Shown here: piece by piece, positions 43,838-53,016 of the stretch | Numbering within the stretch: position 1 is the stretch's first letter | How the letters are laid out: each line of letters starts with the position of its first letter | Notes under the pieces: generated by a model | The model's database searches: none | Seen by the model: the letters and a program-made list of their open reading frames with translations, nothing else | What the model was told of the DNA's origin: nothing | Assembly: GCA_965198895.1 (NCBI GenBank) | Contig: OZ240676.1 | Coordinates: forward strand, 1,798,001-1,862,000 | Direction: 5' to 3' | Origin: LMUY01 sp965198895 | GTDB lineage: Bacteria > Pseudomonadota > Alphaproteobacteria > Acetobacterales > Acetobacteraceae | DNA: 64,000 bases | Made by a program: the position numbers and the translations under genes

Positions 43838-44722
43838 ATGACATCGCCCGTCGCGAACCTCATCGACGGCAAATTGCATGCGGCGCTCCTGCGCGCCCGC
43901 GTGAAGGCGCGTATCAAGGAACTGCCCTTCCGGCCGGGGCTCGCGGTAGTGCTGGTAGGCAACGACCCAGCAAGTGCTGTCTACGTGCGCAACAAGGATC
44001 GCGCGGCGACGGACGCCGGCTTGGCGATCCAGACCATCCGCCTCGCTGCGGAAACGACCGAGCAGGAACTGCTGTCGATCATCGCCGAACTGAACAAAGA
44101 CAATGCCGTGGACGGCATCCTCGTCCAGCTACCGCTACCAAAGCACATTCGCTCCTCTGCAGCGATCGGAGCCCTCAACCCGGCTAAAGACGTTGACGGC
44201 CTTACCACCCTCAACACCGGGCGGCTCGCAGAAGGTGAGACGGTGCTATCGCTGGATCACCCCGAAGGCACCGTGTTGGCACCTTGCACGCCGCGTGGAG
44301 TTATGCTATTGCTCGCCTCGGCATGCCCGGCAATCCAGGGCAAGCGGGTACTCGTACTCGGGCGTTCTGCGCTGGTCGGCCGCCCGGTCGCCGCGATGCT
44401 GACCGCTTCGGATGCCACCGTCACGTTAGCACATTCCCGCACTGTTGATCTTGTCGGCGAGTGCCGGCGAGCTGAAATCGTCATCGCAGCAGTCGGCCGG
44501 CCGGAACTTGTTCGAGGCGACTGGATCGCTCCGGGGGCGATCGTTATCGACGTTGGCATAAATCGGACCAGGGCTGGAGCCCTTGTCGGTGACGCAGCCT
44601 TCGAAGAATGCGCCGTGGTAGCAAGTGCCATAACACCGGTGCCAGGGGGCGTCGGACCAATGACGATCGCCTGCCTAATCGAAAATACTGTCTCTGCGGC
44701 AATTTCCCAGCGCGTAATCTAG
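43838..44722 (+). CDS. folD: bifunctional methylenetetrahydrofolate dehydrogenase/cyclohydrolase
   Basis: 294 aa. Catalytic Lys in YVRNKDRAATDAG, GILVQLPLPKHI, PCTPRGVMLLL, and NADP motif GRSALVGRPVAAML, then ITPVPGGVGPMTIACL. Interconverts methylene-, methenyl- and formyl-tetrahydrofolate. ATG 43838. Follows yggT closely (2 bp), so likely one operon. Confidence 0.96.
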   Translation: MTSPVANLIDGKLHAALLRARVKARIKELPFRPGLAVVLVGNDPASAVYVRNKDRAATDAGLAIQTIRLAAETTEQELLSIIAELNKDNAVDGILVQLPLPKHIRSSAAIGALNPAKDVDGLTTLNTGRLAEGETVLSLDHPEGTVLAPCTPRGVMLLLASACPAIQGKRVLVLGRSALVGRPVAAMLTASDATVTLAHSRTVDLVGECRRAEIVIAAVGRPELVRGDWIAPGAIVIDVGINRTRAGALVGDAAFEECAVVASAITPVPGGVGPMTIACLIENTVSAAISQRVI

Positions 44723-44763
44723 GCAAGCCTGGCTGCGCGCTAGCAAGTCGATCGCGCGAATAG

Positions 44764-44901
44764 CTAGAAGTCGGTACACCGACCTTTCTGCTCCCAATCG
44801 CCGTAACGCGTCGGTTCGGGGCCGGCAGGTCCACCAATCTCCTTCTCGGGCGGTGGTTTCGGGGGACAGTTGGTGGGCGGGGGGGTCGGTTCGTCGTACA
44901 T
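44764..44901 (-). CDS. succinate dehydrogenase assembly factor 4 (DUF1674)
   Basis: 45 aa. The C-terminal motif EIGGPAGPEPTRYGDWEQKG plus RCTDF is the diagnostic DUF1674/SDHAF4 tail, which binds flavinylated SdhA and protects it before SdhB joins. Pro-rich N-terminus. Lies 35 bp downstream of ccmI on the same strand and convergent with folD. No sdh gene is present here. Short length makes it easy to miss. Confidence 0.88.
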   Translation of the reverse strand: MYDEPTPPPTNCPPKPPPEKEIGGPAGPEPTRYGDWEQKGRCTDF

Positions 44902-44936
44902 AACTGGTTATCTGGGTCGGGCCTCCGTCGAAGCAA

Positions 44937-45653
44937 CTACTTCGAGGCCGCCTGGTTCAGCCGTTGCTCGACTTCGCTTCGCCACGGCGCATCGGGCGGC
45001 GCGCTGGCTAGAGCCTGACGGAACAAGGCTGCCGAGGCCTCACTGACCCGTCCCTCGGCTCGGCTCGCCGCATCTGCGACTTCCGCTGCGAGCAAGGGAT
45101 CAAACCTGACGGCGAGAGCTTTGCGCCAAGCATCGGCTGCATCGGCGAAATTGCCCCGGCTCGCTTCGAGGTTGCCGAGCATCATTTCCCCCTGGCGGGC
45201 ACGATCAGAGTGCGGATCGACCCCGGCCAGCGAGGTACGAAGTTCGTCGACCAACGCTGACTCCTCAACGATGCGGTCATCGGCGGCTTTCATCCGGGCG
45301 GCCAGAGGCTGCGCCGGCAAATCCGGCCTACCGCTAATGAGGTACAGACCAACGGCCGCCAGTGGGATCAGGGTGAGCCCAAGGATGAGTGGCCCCCGAT
45401 CCGAAGCTGTCGCGGGTATCTCGGCTGTCTCGGCTGCAGCCAGCAGGCGCCGCTGGACCTCGAGTAGGGCAGTGGCGTGGTCTGTCGCGGAGATCCGCCC
45501 TTCGTCCAGATCCCGGTCCAGTTCAACGGCCTGGTCGCGATAGAGCCTCAGGGTCGCGTCCCGGCGTCCACGCACCCGAACACGCCTGCGTAGCCCGATC
45601 GTGGCCGGCATCAGAGCACACAGCAGAAGGAGAGCGCCCGCGAGCCATATCAT
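44937..45653 (-). CDS. ccmI: cytochrome c biogenesis protein CcmI
   Basis: 238 aa. Two TM segments (about 2-20 and 88-107) with the cytoplasmic loop RDATLRLYRDQAVELDRDLDEGRIS between them, then a TPR-like periplasmic part (GNFADAADAWRKALAV) that holds apocytochrome c. ATG overlaps the ccmH stop. Confidence 0.9.
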   Translation of the reverse strand: MIWLAGALLLLCALMPATIGLRRRVRVRGRRDATLRLYRDQAVELDRDLDEGRISATDHATALLEVQRRLLAAAETAEIPATASDRGPLILGLTLIPLAAVGLYLISGRPDLPAQPLAARMKAADDRIVEESALVDELRTSLAGVDPHSDRARQGEMMLGNLEASRGNFADAADAWRKALAVRFDPLLAAEVADAASRAEGRVSEASAALFRQALASAPPDAPWRSEVEQRLNQAASK

Positions 45654-46120
45654 TGCCGGGTCAGGTCCGTGAGCCGGGCGCGCTCAGCATCCGAGAGCGG
45701 GGTTGGTGCAACGACCCGGGAGCGCCGTCCAAGGACGACCAGGCCAAACCCAATGGCAACCGCAAGAACCGGCGAGAGCCAAAGCAGCGCGGTAACAGCG
45801 TTCAAAGGCGGCCGCAGGCGGACGAAATCGCCGTAGCGCGCGACCATCCAGGCGACCACCTGGCCGTTCGTATCTCCCGCCGTCACACGCTGGCGCACGA
45901 TGGCGCGGAGATCCCGGGCCAGGTCTGCTCCGGAATCCTCGATGCTCTCGTTCTGACAAACCAGGCAGCGGAGTTGGCGGCCGATCTGCTCCGCTCGGGC
46001 CTCCTGCGCCGGATTCGAAAGCATTTCCGCCGGATCACTGATGGCAAATGCCGGGCCTGCGATGAACAGGGCCAACAGCAATGCCACCTGGGCCGGCCTA
46101 ATCAGGCGACGGCGCGCCAT
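45650..46120 (-). CDS. ccmH: cytochrome c biogenesis protein CcmH (thiol reductant)
   Basis: 156 aa. Signal/TM at the N-terminus, then LRCLVCQNESIEDSGADLARDLR with the CxxC-type active site (CLVC) of the three-helix CcmH domain, and a C-terminal TM. It reduces the apocytochrome haem-binding cysteines with CcmG. ATG 46120 overlaps ccmG by 19 bp. Confidence 0.94.
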   Translation of the reverse strand: MARRRLIRPAQVALLLALFIAGPAFAISDPAEMLSNPAQEARAEQIGRQLRCLVCQNESIEDSGADLARDLRAIVRQRVTAGDTNGQVVAWMVARYGDFVRLRPPLNAVTALLWLSPVLAVAIGFGLVVLGRRSRVVAPTPLSDAERARLTDLTRQ

Positions 46121-46653
46121 GCTGGCTGCAATCGCTGCCGGACGACATCCTGATCGAGCGGCCCCGCCCAGTGCCACCGAACAACACCACTGCCGTCGAC
46201 CAGGAAGCTCTCGGGCACGCCCGAGAGGCCGAAGTCGATCGCAACCCGGCCTGGTGCGTCTCGGGCGATTCGCTGATAGGGATTGCCATGGCGCTCGATG
46301 AACTGCGCAGCCTTGTCTTCGCCGTCTTTGTAGGCCACAGCCCAAATTGGCATGCCCTGTTTCGCAAGCGCGAGCAGAGCCGGGTGTTCCTCGACGCAAG
46401 GCACGCACCAGGACGCAAAGAAATTTAGTAAAACGGGCTTGCCATGGCCTAGATCCGCGCTGCCGAACCCCATGCCCGGAGATTGGGCTGGGAGAGCGAA
46501 CCTGGGCAAGGCTTCGCCCGTGATCGGACTGGGCACGCCGCGCGGGTCGAACGTGCCCTTCTGCATACCGCGAAGCATGGCCCAGAACGCCCCGCCGCCC
46601 AGAACGGCAACGCCGAGCGGCGCGGCTAGTAGCAGTTGGCGGCGGTTCGTCAC
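46102..46653 (-). CDS. ccmG: thiol:disulfide interchange protein CcmG/DsbE
   Basis: 183 aa. N-terminal membrane anchor, then thioredoxin fold with ASWCVPCVEEHP active site and the cis-Pro region SGVPESFLVDGSG. GVPE is typical of CcmG. Keeps CcmH reduced. Start overlaps the ccmF stop (ATGA). Confidence 0.94.
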   Translation of the reverse strand: MTNRRQLLLAAPLGVAVLGGGAFWAMLRGMQKGTFDPRGVPSPITGEALPRFALPAQSPGMGFGSADLGHGKPVLLNFFASWCVPCVEEHPALLALAKQGMPIWAVAYKDGEDKAAQFIERHGNPYQRIARDAPGRVAIDFGLSGVPESFLVDGSGVVRWHWAGPLDQDVVRQRLQPAWRAVA

Positions 46654-48611
46654 GCAGAGACACCAGCCGGTAGCGCCCGGCGTGCAGGGGCACCCACCCG
46701 AAGTCGCCGGTCGGCCAAGGAAAGACCACCACCAATTGCCATGACGAGGCCGCCGAGCCAGATCCAGGGCGCGAGCGGGTTATAGTGCAGCCGCATTACC
46801 GCGGCGCCATCGCGTTCCTCACCAAGCACGGCATAGATGTCGGCGAACCCGGTCGTGTGAATGGCCGCCTCCGTTGTCGTCACCTGCTGGGTGGGGAAAC
46901 TGCGGCGGGACGGGTGCATGACGAGATCGGGGAGGCCCGGCCGTAAAACACGAATATTGGCCACGCGCTCGCTGTAATTAGATCCGTCGGCATTTGTCAA
47001 AGAGTCGAGTACCCAGGTTAGCCCCGCAGCCTGCGTCTGCTCGCCCGGGTGCAACAACACTACCCGCTGCGTGGCAAGCGACATGCCGGCGATGCCTGCA
47101 ACGGTCACGCCCATGCCGGCGTGGGCCAGGGCTGCACCGAACGCTGCCATGGGGAGGCCGCGAAGCCGACGACCGCTACCGGCCAAGGGTAGGCGGAACA
47201 GGCGGACGCGCTCGACGATCTCGGCCCCAGCACCTATGATTAGCCAACCGGACAAGCCGAACGCGAGGGCGGGGAGCACGGGAAGCCGGGTCACGGCGAG
47301 CAGACCTACTACGGCTGCGAAGGCCGCCGCCCACCACAATCGCTGTAGGGCCGGCAGCAGGGTGGCCCGTTTCCATGGCAGCACAGGGCCAATGCCCATC
47401 GCGACGAAGACCGGCACCGCCAACGGAAGCACCGTCGCGTTGAAGAATGGCGCGCCGACGCTGAGCTTGTCATGGAGCAGCAGGTCGCTGAACAGCGGAT
47501 ACATCGTCCCCGTAATCACCACGGCGGCGATCGAGCACAGCAGGACGTTGTTCAGCACCAGCGCGCCCTCGCGGGACACGGGCGCGAACACGCCGCCAGC
47601 GGTTAGGGACGGGGCGCGTAGGGCGAACAGCAGCAGGCTACCGCCGATCACGATGCCGAGTAGGCCCAGGATGAACACGCCACGTGCCGGGTCGTTGGCG
47701 AACGCATGCACCGAGTTCAGGATCCCCGATCGCACCAAGAACGTGCCGGAAAGGCTCAGTGAGAACGTACCGATGGCCAGCAGCACGGTCCAAATCTTCA
47801 GCGCCTCCCGCTTCTCGACCACGATGGCGGAGTGCAGCAGCGCGGTTCCGGTCAGCCAAGGCAGCAGAGAAGCATTCTCCACCGGGTCCCAGAACCAAAA
47901 TCCGCCCCAGCCCAACTCGTAATACGCCCACCAGGATCCGAGCGAGATACCGCCCGTCAGCAAGCACCACGACACCAGTGTCCACGGCCGCACCCATCGT
48001 CCCCACGATGCGTCGACCCGGCCCTCGAGGAGGGCGGCGATGGCGAAGGCAAATGGCACGGCAAAGCCAACGTAGCCCGCGTAGAGAATGGGCGGATGGA
48101 AGGCGAGCCCAGGGTCCTGTAGCAGCGGATTCATATCGCGACCGTCGATAGGGGCGGGCCACAGCCGCTCGAAAGGATTGGAGGTCAGGAGCGAGAACAG
48201 CAGGAACCCGACGGAGGTCGCTCCCAACACGCCGATCACGCGCGCCCGCAGGCCCCCTGGCAAATCGCGCCCGAAGCTCGCGACCGCACCACCGCACAGG
48301 GCTAGGATAAGCGCCCATAGAAGAATCGAGCCCTCGTGGTTTCCCCAGGTACCGGTGATCTTGTAGATCAGCGGCTTCATGCTGTTGCTGTTCTCCGCCA
48401 CATTGAGGACGGAGAAATCGTCAACCACATGCGACCACACGAGGCAGCCTGCCGCCGTGCCTAGGGCCAGCAACTGTCCCAACGCAATGCCCGGTGCCGC
48501 GGCGATGAGTTGCGGGTTGCGCCGGTAGGCGCCCCAGATCGGAAGGATAGCCTGAGCCATGGCGATCGCACACGCGAGCGCTAGGGCGAAATGGCCGAGT
48601 TCGGGGATCAT
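46650..48611 (-). CDS. ccmF: haem lyase subunit CcmF
   Basis: 653 aa with about 15 TM segments. The WWD haem-handling motif is WGGFWFWDPVENASLLPWLTGTALLHS; also PPILYAGYVGFAVPFAFA and TWGNHEGSILLWALIL. Joins haem from CcmE to apocytochrome. ATG 48611 overlaps the ccmE stop; an upstream extension would lie in ccmE. Confidence 0.96.
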   Translation of the reverse strand: MIPELGHFALALACAIAMAQAILPIWGAYRRNPQLIAAAPGIALGQLLALGTAAGCLVWSHVVDDFSVLNVAENSNSMKPLIYKITGTWGNHEGSILLWALILALCGGAVASFGRDLPGGLRARVIGVLGATSVGFLLFSLLTSNPFERLWPAPIDGRDMNPLLQDPGLAFHPPILYAGYVGFAVPFAFAIAALLEGRVDASWGRWVRPWTLVSWCLLTGGISLGSWWAYYELGWGGFWFWDPVENASLLPWLTGTALLHSAIVVEKREALKIWTVLLAIGTFSLSLSGTFLVRSGILNSVHAFANDPARGVFILGLLGIVIGGSLLLFALRAPSLTAGGVFAPVSREGALVLNNVLLCSIAAVVITGTMYPLFSDLLLHDKLSVGAPFFNATVLPLAVPVFVAMGIGPVLPWKRATLLPALQRLWWAAAFAAVVGLLAVTRLPVLPALAFGLSGWLIIGAGAEIVERVRLFRLPLAGSGRRLRGLPMAAFGAALAHAGMGVTVAGIAGMSLATQRVVLLHPGEQTQAAGLTWVLDSLTNADGSNYSERVANIRVLRPGLPDLVMHPSRRSFPTQQVTTTEAAIHTTGFADIYAVLGEERDGAAVMRLHYNPLAPWIWLGGLVMAIGGGLSLADRRLRVGAPARRALPAGVSA

Positions 48612-49105
48612 CCGGCAACCTTCGCGGTTATCGTGTTCCACGTCGCCGCGGGCGGCGGCGGGCCCTTCGTTGGGTCCCACATACCAGCCTTTTTCAGTGC
48701 GTCAGCGACGTCCTTAGGCATGTAAGTTTCATCGTGTTTGGCTAGAACTTCAGATGCGCGGAACGTGCCGTCCGGCCGCATCGTGCCCAGAGTCACGACG
48801 CCCTGGCCCTCGCGAAACAGGTCGGGCAGAATGCCGGTGTAGGCCACGTCCACGGCGGCGCGGCCGTCGGTGACGCGGAAATGGGCCACCGGCTGGCCGC
48901 CCTCGGTCACACGGTGCACCGAACCCGGTTCGACCAAGCCGCCCAGGCGTAGGGAGCGACCGGGCAACCCCTTCGCCGCTATGTCCGACGGTGCGACGAA
49001 GAATACGATATCGCTGCTGAACGCCGACAACGACAGGGCCGTGGCGGAGCCTAACCCCACCCCGCACGCCAGGAGAACGGCGAAGCGACGGCTCTTGCGG
49101 GTCAC
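48608..49105 (-). CDS. ccmE: haem chaperone CcmE
   Basis: 165 aa. N-terminal TM, OB-fold LRLGGLVEPGSV, and haem-attaching His in VLAKHDETYMP. GTG 49105 overlaps the ccmD stop (GTGA). Confidence 0.95.
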   Translation of the reverse strand: MTRKSRRFAVLLACGVGLGSATALSLSAFSSDIVFFVAPSDIAAKGLPGRSLRLGGLVEPGSVHRVTEGGQPVAHFRVTDGRAAVDVAYTGILPDLFREGQGVVTLGTMRPDGTFRASEVLAKHDETYMPKDVADALKKAGMWDPTKGPPPPAATWNTITAKVAG

Positions 49106-49239
49106 CGTGCAGCCCGCGGATCAATTGCGGCCAGGCGACGCCTCGCCCTAATGAGGCCTGTAGCGGCAGCGGCGCAGAAACTTGCCTGGATCAGCAGTGC
49201 TCGCGCGGACGACGCGGCGATGAAGCCAATCTGCGTCAC
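49102..49239 (-). CDS. ccmD: small cytochrome c biogenesis protein CcmD
   Basis: 45 aa. One TM (FIAASSARALLIQASFCAAAA) then a basic cytoplasmic tail RARRRLAAIDPR, matching the CcmD layout and its RRRLAALDP-like end. Both ends overlap neighbours as GTGA (ccmC stop, ccmE start). CcmD helps release holo-CcmE. Position between ccmC and ccmE makes the call firm despite low sequence conservation. Confidence 0.8.
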   Translation of the reverse strand: MTQIGFIAASSARALLIQASFCAAAATGLIRARRRLAAIDPRAAR

Positions 49240-50003
49240 GCCGTCGCCTCACCGCGTACCATCAGCAGTCCGCGAATTCGCCGCTCCATTACCGCGGCAC
49301 GCGTGCGGGCGACGACGATTGCCGCGAATGCCAGAGTATAGCCGACTGCACAAACCAGGAGCGGCCACAGCATATCCAGCGACATCGTCGGCGCACCCAT
49401 AAGCGTGATGGTAGCGGGCTGGTGCAGCGTATTCCACCAATCGACGCTAAACTTGATGATCGGCAGGTTGACGACGCCAACCAGAGCAAGGATCGCCCCG
49501 GCGCGATAGCCTTGCTGCGGATCGTCGAACGCGCGGACCAGGGCAATATGACCGAGATACAGGAAGAGAAGCACCAATACTGACGTGAGCCGGGCATCCC
49601 ACACCCACCAGGCGCCCCACATCGGCTTGCCCCACAGACTGCCGGTAGCGAGGCACATCGCTGTGAACCCAGCGCCTACGGGACCAATCTCCACTGCCGC
49701 CAAATCGGCAAGCGGGTGGCGCCAGATGATCGAAACCGCGGAACAAGCAGCCAAGGCAAGGTAGCCAAGCGACGCCAGCCAGGCCGCCGGAACATGGACA
49801 TACATAATGCGGACAGCGTCGCCCTGTTGCCAATCGGCCGGAGCGACGAACAGGCCCCAATACAACCCCACAGCCAGCACGATCACGGCCGAGACCGTTA
49901 ACCAGGGCTGCAGCGCGCCCGCAAGCCGGAGGAACCGGCCCGGATTGGCGAACCGATGCAGGCCGCGCCCAGCACGGGAGGCAAGGTATACGGTGGCGTC
50001 CAC
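49236..50003 (-). CDS. ccmC: haem transporter/handling protein CcmC
   Basis: 255 aa with six TM segments. Haem motif WGKPMWGAWWVWDARLTSVLV, flanking haem-ligand histidines in MYVHVPAAW and in WWNTLHQPATI. Loads haem onto CcmE. First gene of the ccmC-I operon; ccmA and ccmB, which usually precede it, are not in the window. Confidence 0.96.
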   Translation of the reverse strand: MDATVYLASRAGRGLHRFANPGRFLRLAGALQPWLTVSAVIVLAVGLYWGLFVAPADWQQGDAVRIMYVHVPAAWLASLGYLALAACSAVSIIWRHPLADLAAVEIGPVGAGFTAMCLATGSLWGKPMWGAWWVWDARLTSVLVLLFLYLGHIALVRAFDDPQQGYRAGAILALVGVVNLPIIKFSVDWWNTLHQPATITLMGAPTMSLDMLWPLLVCAVGYTLAFAAIVVARTRAAVMERRIRGLLMVRGEATA

Positions 50004-50098
50004 GCGGCAAACATAGCACGCGCCGGTGGCGTGAGAAGACGCACAGTTCCCTGTCAGCCTCGCATGACATACGATTCATCTGACACCGTCCAAGGAGC

Positions 50099-50389
50099 TT
50101 GGCCTTGCTGTTTGCGATCACCTGCTACGACGAACCGGGACGTTCCGAGGTCAGTCGAGCCAACCGGCCGGCACACCTTACCTTCGCCGCCTCCCACACC
50201 ACCACCCTCGGCGGCCCGCTGCTCGACGAATTGGGACAGCCCTGCGGCTCGTTGCTCGTGATCGACACTCCAGACCGTGCGGCAGCCGAGGCTTTGGGCG
50301 CTGGCGACCCCTACGGCCTGGCCGGCTTGTTCGACCGGCTGACGATCCACGGCTACAGGGCGGTGTATAAAGACGGACAGCCGATGTGA
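50099..50389 (+). CDS. YciI-family protein
   Basis: 96 aa from TTG 50099 with CAAGGAGC upstream (TTG 50105 is the alternative). Ferredoxin-like fold; HLTFAASHTTTLGGPLLDE and DPYGLAGLFDRLTIHGYRAV correspond to the YciI core with its His/Asp pocket. Cellular role is unknown. Stop overlaps the EVE gene start (ATGTGA). Confidence 0.87.
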   Translation: MALLFAITCYDEPGRSEVSRANRPAHLTFAASHTTTLGGPLLDELGQPCGSLLVIDTPDRAAAEALGAGDPYGLAGLFDRLTIHGYRAVYKDGQPM

Positions 50390-50796
50390 CGGCCTATTGG
50401 CTCGTGAAGTCCGAACCGGACGTGTTCGGCTGGGATCACCAGGTTGCCCACGGCGTCGAGCCCTGGACCGGCGTGCGCAGCCATCAGGCCAAGAACAACC
50501 TAAAGGCAATGAAATTGGGCGACCGCGCCTTCTTCTATCACTCCAACATCGGCAAGGAGATCGTCGGTGTTGTCGAGGTGGTGCGCGAAGCCTATCCGGA
50601 CCCGACAGACGAGAAATGGGCCTGCGTCGACATGAAGGCAATCGGGCCAGTGCCCAAACCGGTCACCCTCGCCGCAGTCAAGGCCGACCCGGCGCTCGCC
50701 GACATGGCGCTGGTGCGCTACTCGCGGCTGTCTGTAGGCCCAGTGACGGAGGCCGAGTGGAAGCAAGTCTGCAAACTAGGTGGCTTCAAAAACTGA
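50386..50796 (+). CDS. EVE-domain protein
   Basis: 136 aa from GTG 50386. YWLVKSEPDVFGWDHQV, VRSHQAKNNLKAMKLGDRAFFYHSN, then GVVEVVREAYPDPTD form the EVE (PUA-like) domain of the thymocyte nuclear protein 1 family, thought to bind modified bases in DNA or RNA. Paired with yciI in many alphaproteobacteria. Confidence 0.92.
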   Translation: MTAYWLVKSEPDVFGWDHQVAHGVEPWTGVRSHQAKNNLKAMKLGDRAFFYHSNIGKEIVGVVEVVREAYPDPTDEKWACVDMKAIGPVPKPVTLAAVKADPALADMALVRYSRLSVGPVTEAEWKQVCKLGGFKN

Positions 50797-50841
50797 CGAT
50801 CGGTTTATAGCTTGGCCACAAACAAACGGGGGGATACGACG

Positions 50842-52776
50842 ATGTCCGAGACCAGCCTGTTCCACGTCAAACCCGCCCTCGCCGCCGCGGCTCACGTAAA
50901 CGGTGAGAAATACCGGCTGATGATGAACCACGCCGCCCGTGACCCCGACCATTTCTGGGCCGAGCAGTCCAAGCGCATCTCTTGGATCAAGCCGCCGACC
51001 CTCATCAAGAACACAAGCTTCGAAGGCGACGTATCCATCAAGTGGTTCGAGGACGGCCGGCTCAATGCCTCCGCCGCCTGCCTGGACGCCCATCTGCGCC
51101 AACGCGGTGACCAAGTTGCGATCATTTGGGAGGGTGATGACCCGGCGACCCAGGCGGAGATCACCTATCGCCAGCTCCACGAGCAGGTCTGCCGTCTCGC
51201 AAACGTACTGCGGGACCGCGGCATCAAGAAAGGCGACCGGATAACCATCTATTTGCCCATGGTGGTCGAGGCGGCCGTCGCCATGCTGGCCTGCGCCCGG
51301 GTCGGGGCAATCCATTCAGTCGTGTTCGGCGGGTTCTCCCCCGACAGCCTGGCCAATCGCATGCAGGATTGCGGCTCAACGCTGCTGATCACCGCCGACG
51401 AGGGCCGCCGCGGCGGCCGTAAGGTCGCGCTCAAGGCCAATGCCGACGAAGCGCTGAAAACCTGCCCAGCGGTCAAGGACGTGCTCGTCGTCAAGGTGAC
51501 CGGCAATGCCGTCGCGATGCAGAACGGGCGGGACCACGACTACGCCACCCTGCTCGCGGCTGCCTCGCCGGAGTGCGAACCCGAGCCGATGGGCGCCGAG
51601 GACCCGCTGTTCATCCTCTATACCTCGGGCAGCACGGGCAAGCCGAAGGGCGTACTTCACACCACTGGCGGCTACATGGTCTGGGCCAGCTTTACTCACG
51701 AATTGGTGTTCGACTACCAGCCGGGCGAGGTCTACTGGTGCACGGCCGACGTCGGCTGGGTCACCGGGCATACCTACATAGTATACGGACCGCTCGCGAA
51801 CGGCGCGACCACGCTTATGTTCGAGGGTATCCCCAACTACCCGGACAGCTCGCGTTTGTGGCAGGTGGTGGACAAGCACAAGGTCAACATCTTCTACACG
51901 GCTCCGACCGCGATCCGCGCCCTGATGCGCGAGGGCGACGCCCCGGTGAAAGCCACCAGCCGCGCCAGCCTGCGAATTCTCGGAAGCGTGGGCGAGCCGA
52001 TCAATCCGGAGGCGTGGCTCTGGTATCACCGCGTGGTCGGCGACGAGCGCTGCCCGATCGTCGACACCTGGTGGCAAACCGAAACGGGCGGGATCATGAT
52101 CGCCCCGATGCCGGGCGCCACCGCACTCAAACCCGGTTCCGCGACGCTGCCGCTCCCAGGCGTGATGCCTGTGTTGGTCGATGCGGAAGGCAAGGAGCTC
52201 GAGGGAGCCGTCGAGGGCAATCTATGCATCACGGATAGCTGGCCTGGCCAGATGCGCACCGTGTACGGCGACCACCCGCGATTTATCCAGACCTATTTCT
52301 CCACTTATCCCGGCAAGTACTTCACTGGCGACGGCGCCCGGCGAGACGCCGATGGCTACTGGTGGATTACCGGGCGGGTGGACGACGTGATTAACGTCTC
52401 GGGCCATCGGATGGGGACGGCTGAGGTCGAATCGGCGCTCGTCTCGCATCCCAAGGTGGCCGAGGCCGCCGTGGTCGGTTTCCCACACGACATCAAGGGG
52501 CAGGGAATTTACGCCTACGTTACGCTCAAGACCGGCGAAGAGCCGACCGAGACGTTGCGGAAGGAACTTGTGGCCTGGGTACGCCGAGAGATCGGCCCAA
52601 TTGCGTCTCCGGACGCCATCCAGTGGGCCCCGGGCCTGCCGAAGACGCGGTCCGGCAAGATCATGCGACGTATTCTACGCAAGATTGCCGCCAACGAGAC
52701 GGACGGTCTGGGTGATACATCCACCCTCGCAGACCCCGCGGTCGTCGACGAATTGGTCCAGAATCGTGTCCCATAG
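50842..52776 (+). CDS. acs: acetyl-CoA synthetase
   Basis: 644 aa. AMP-binding loop YTSGSTGKPKGVLHT, DVGWVTGHTYIVYGPLANGAT, WWQTETGGIMIAPMPG, and regulatory Lys in PKTRSGKIMRRILRKIA, the site acetylated by Pat. Activates acetate to acetyl-CoA. ATG 50842 after GGGGGATAC; 45 bp after the EVE gene. Confidence 0.97.
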   Translation: MSETSLFHVKPALAAAAHVNGEKYRLMMNHAARDPDHFWAEQSKRISWIKPPTLIKNTSFEGDVSIKWFEDGRLNASAACLDAHLRQRGDQVAIIWEGDDPATQAEITYRQLHEQVCRLANVLRDRGIKKGDRITIYLPMVVEAAVAMLACARVGAIHSVVFGGFSPDSLANRMQDCGSTLLITADEGRRGGRKVALKANADEALKTCPAVKDVLVVKVTGNAVAMQNGRDHDYATLLAAASPECEPEPMGAEDPLFILYTSGSTGKPKGVLHTTGGYMVWASFTHELVFDYQPGEVYWCTADVGWVTGHTYIVYGPLANGATTLMFEGIPNYPDSSRLWQVVDKHKVNIFYTAPTAIRALMREGDAPVKATSRASLRILGSVGEPINPEAWLWYHRVVGDERCPIVDTWWQTETGGIMIAPMPGATALKPGSATLPLPGVMPVLVDAEGKELEGAVEGNLCITDSWPGQMRTVYGDHPRFIQTYFSTYPGKYFTGDGARRDADGYWWITGRVDDVINVSGHRMGTAEVESALVSHPKVAEAAVVGFPHDIKGQGIYAYVTLKTGEEPTETLRKELVAWVRREIGPIASPDAIQWAPGLPKTRSGKIMRRILRKIAANETDGLGDTSTLADPAVVDELVQNRVP

Positions 52777-52951
52777 ATCCGCGTCCGCTATCTTCGGTCA
52801 TCACCGAATTCGGACCGTCGGCCTTATCGTCTTGATCGCTTCAGCCTGCTTCCTCAGCGCTTGCAACACCGCAGCGGGCGTGGGGAGAGATGTCTCACAA
52901 ACTGGCGCCGCGCTCACGCGCGGCGCCACGGACATCAAGAACGGGCTCTAG
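52766..52951 (+). CDS. entericidin-like small lipoprotein
   Basis: 61 aa from GTG 52766, overlapping the acs end by 11 bp in another frame. TM/signal VGLIVLIASACFLSAC with lipobox LSAC, then NTAAGVGRDVSQTGAALTRG plus ATDIKNGL, the entericidin A/B pattern. Envelope lipoprotein, possibly stress induced. Confidence 0.8.
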   Translation: MSHRSASAIFGHHRIRTVGLIVLIASACFLSACNTAAGVGRDVSQTGAALTRGATDIKNGL

Positions 52952-53016
52952 TCATTCCTGCTAGGGAGTTTCCCTCCGCCTTCCCATCCAGGGCGAGGGA
53001 GGAGCGACCGATCGTC

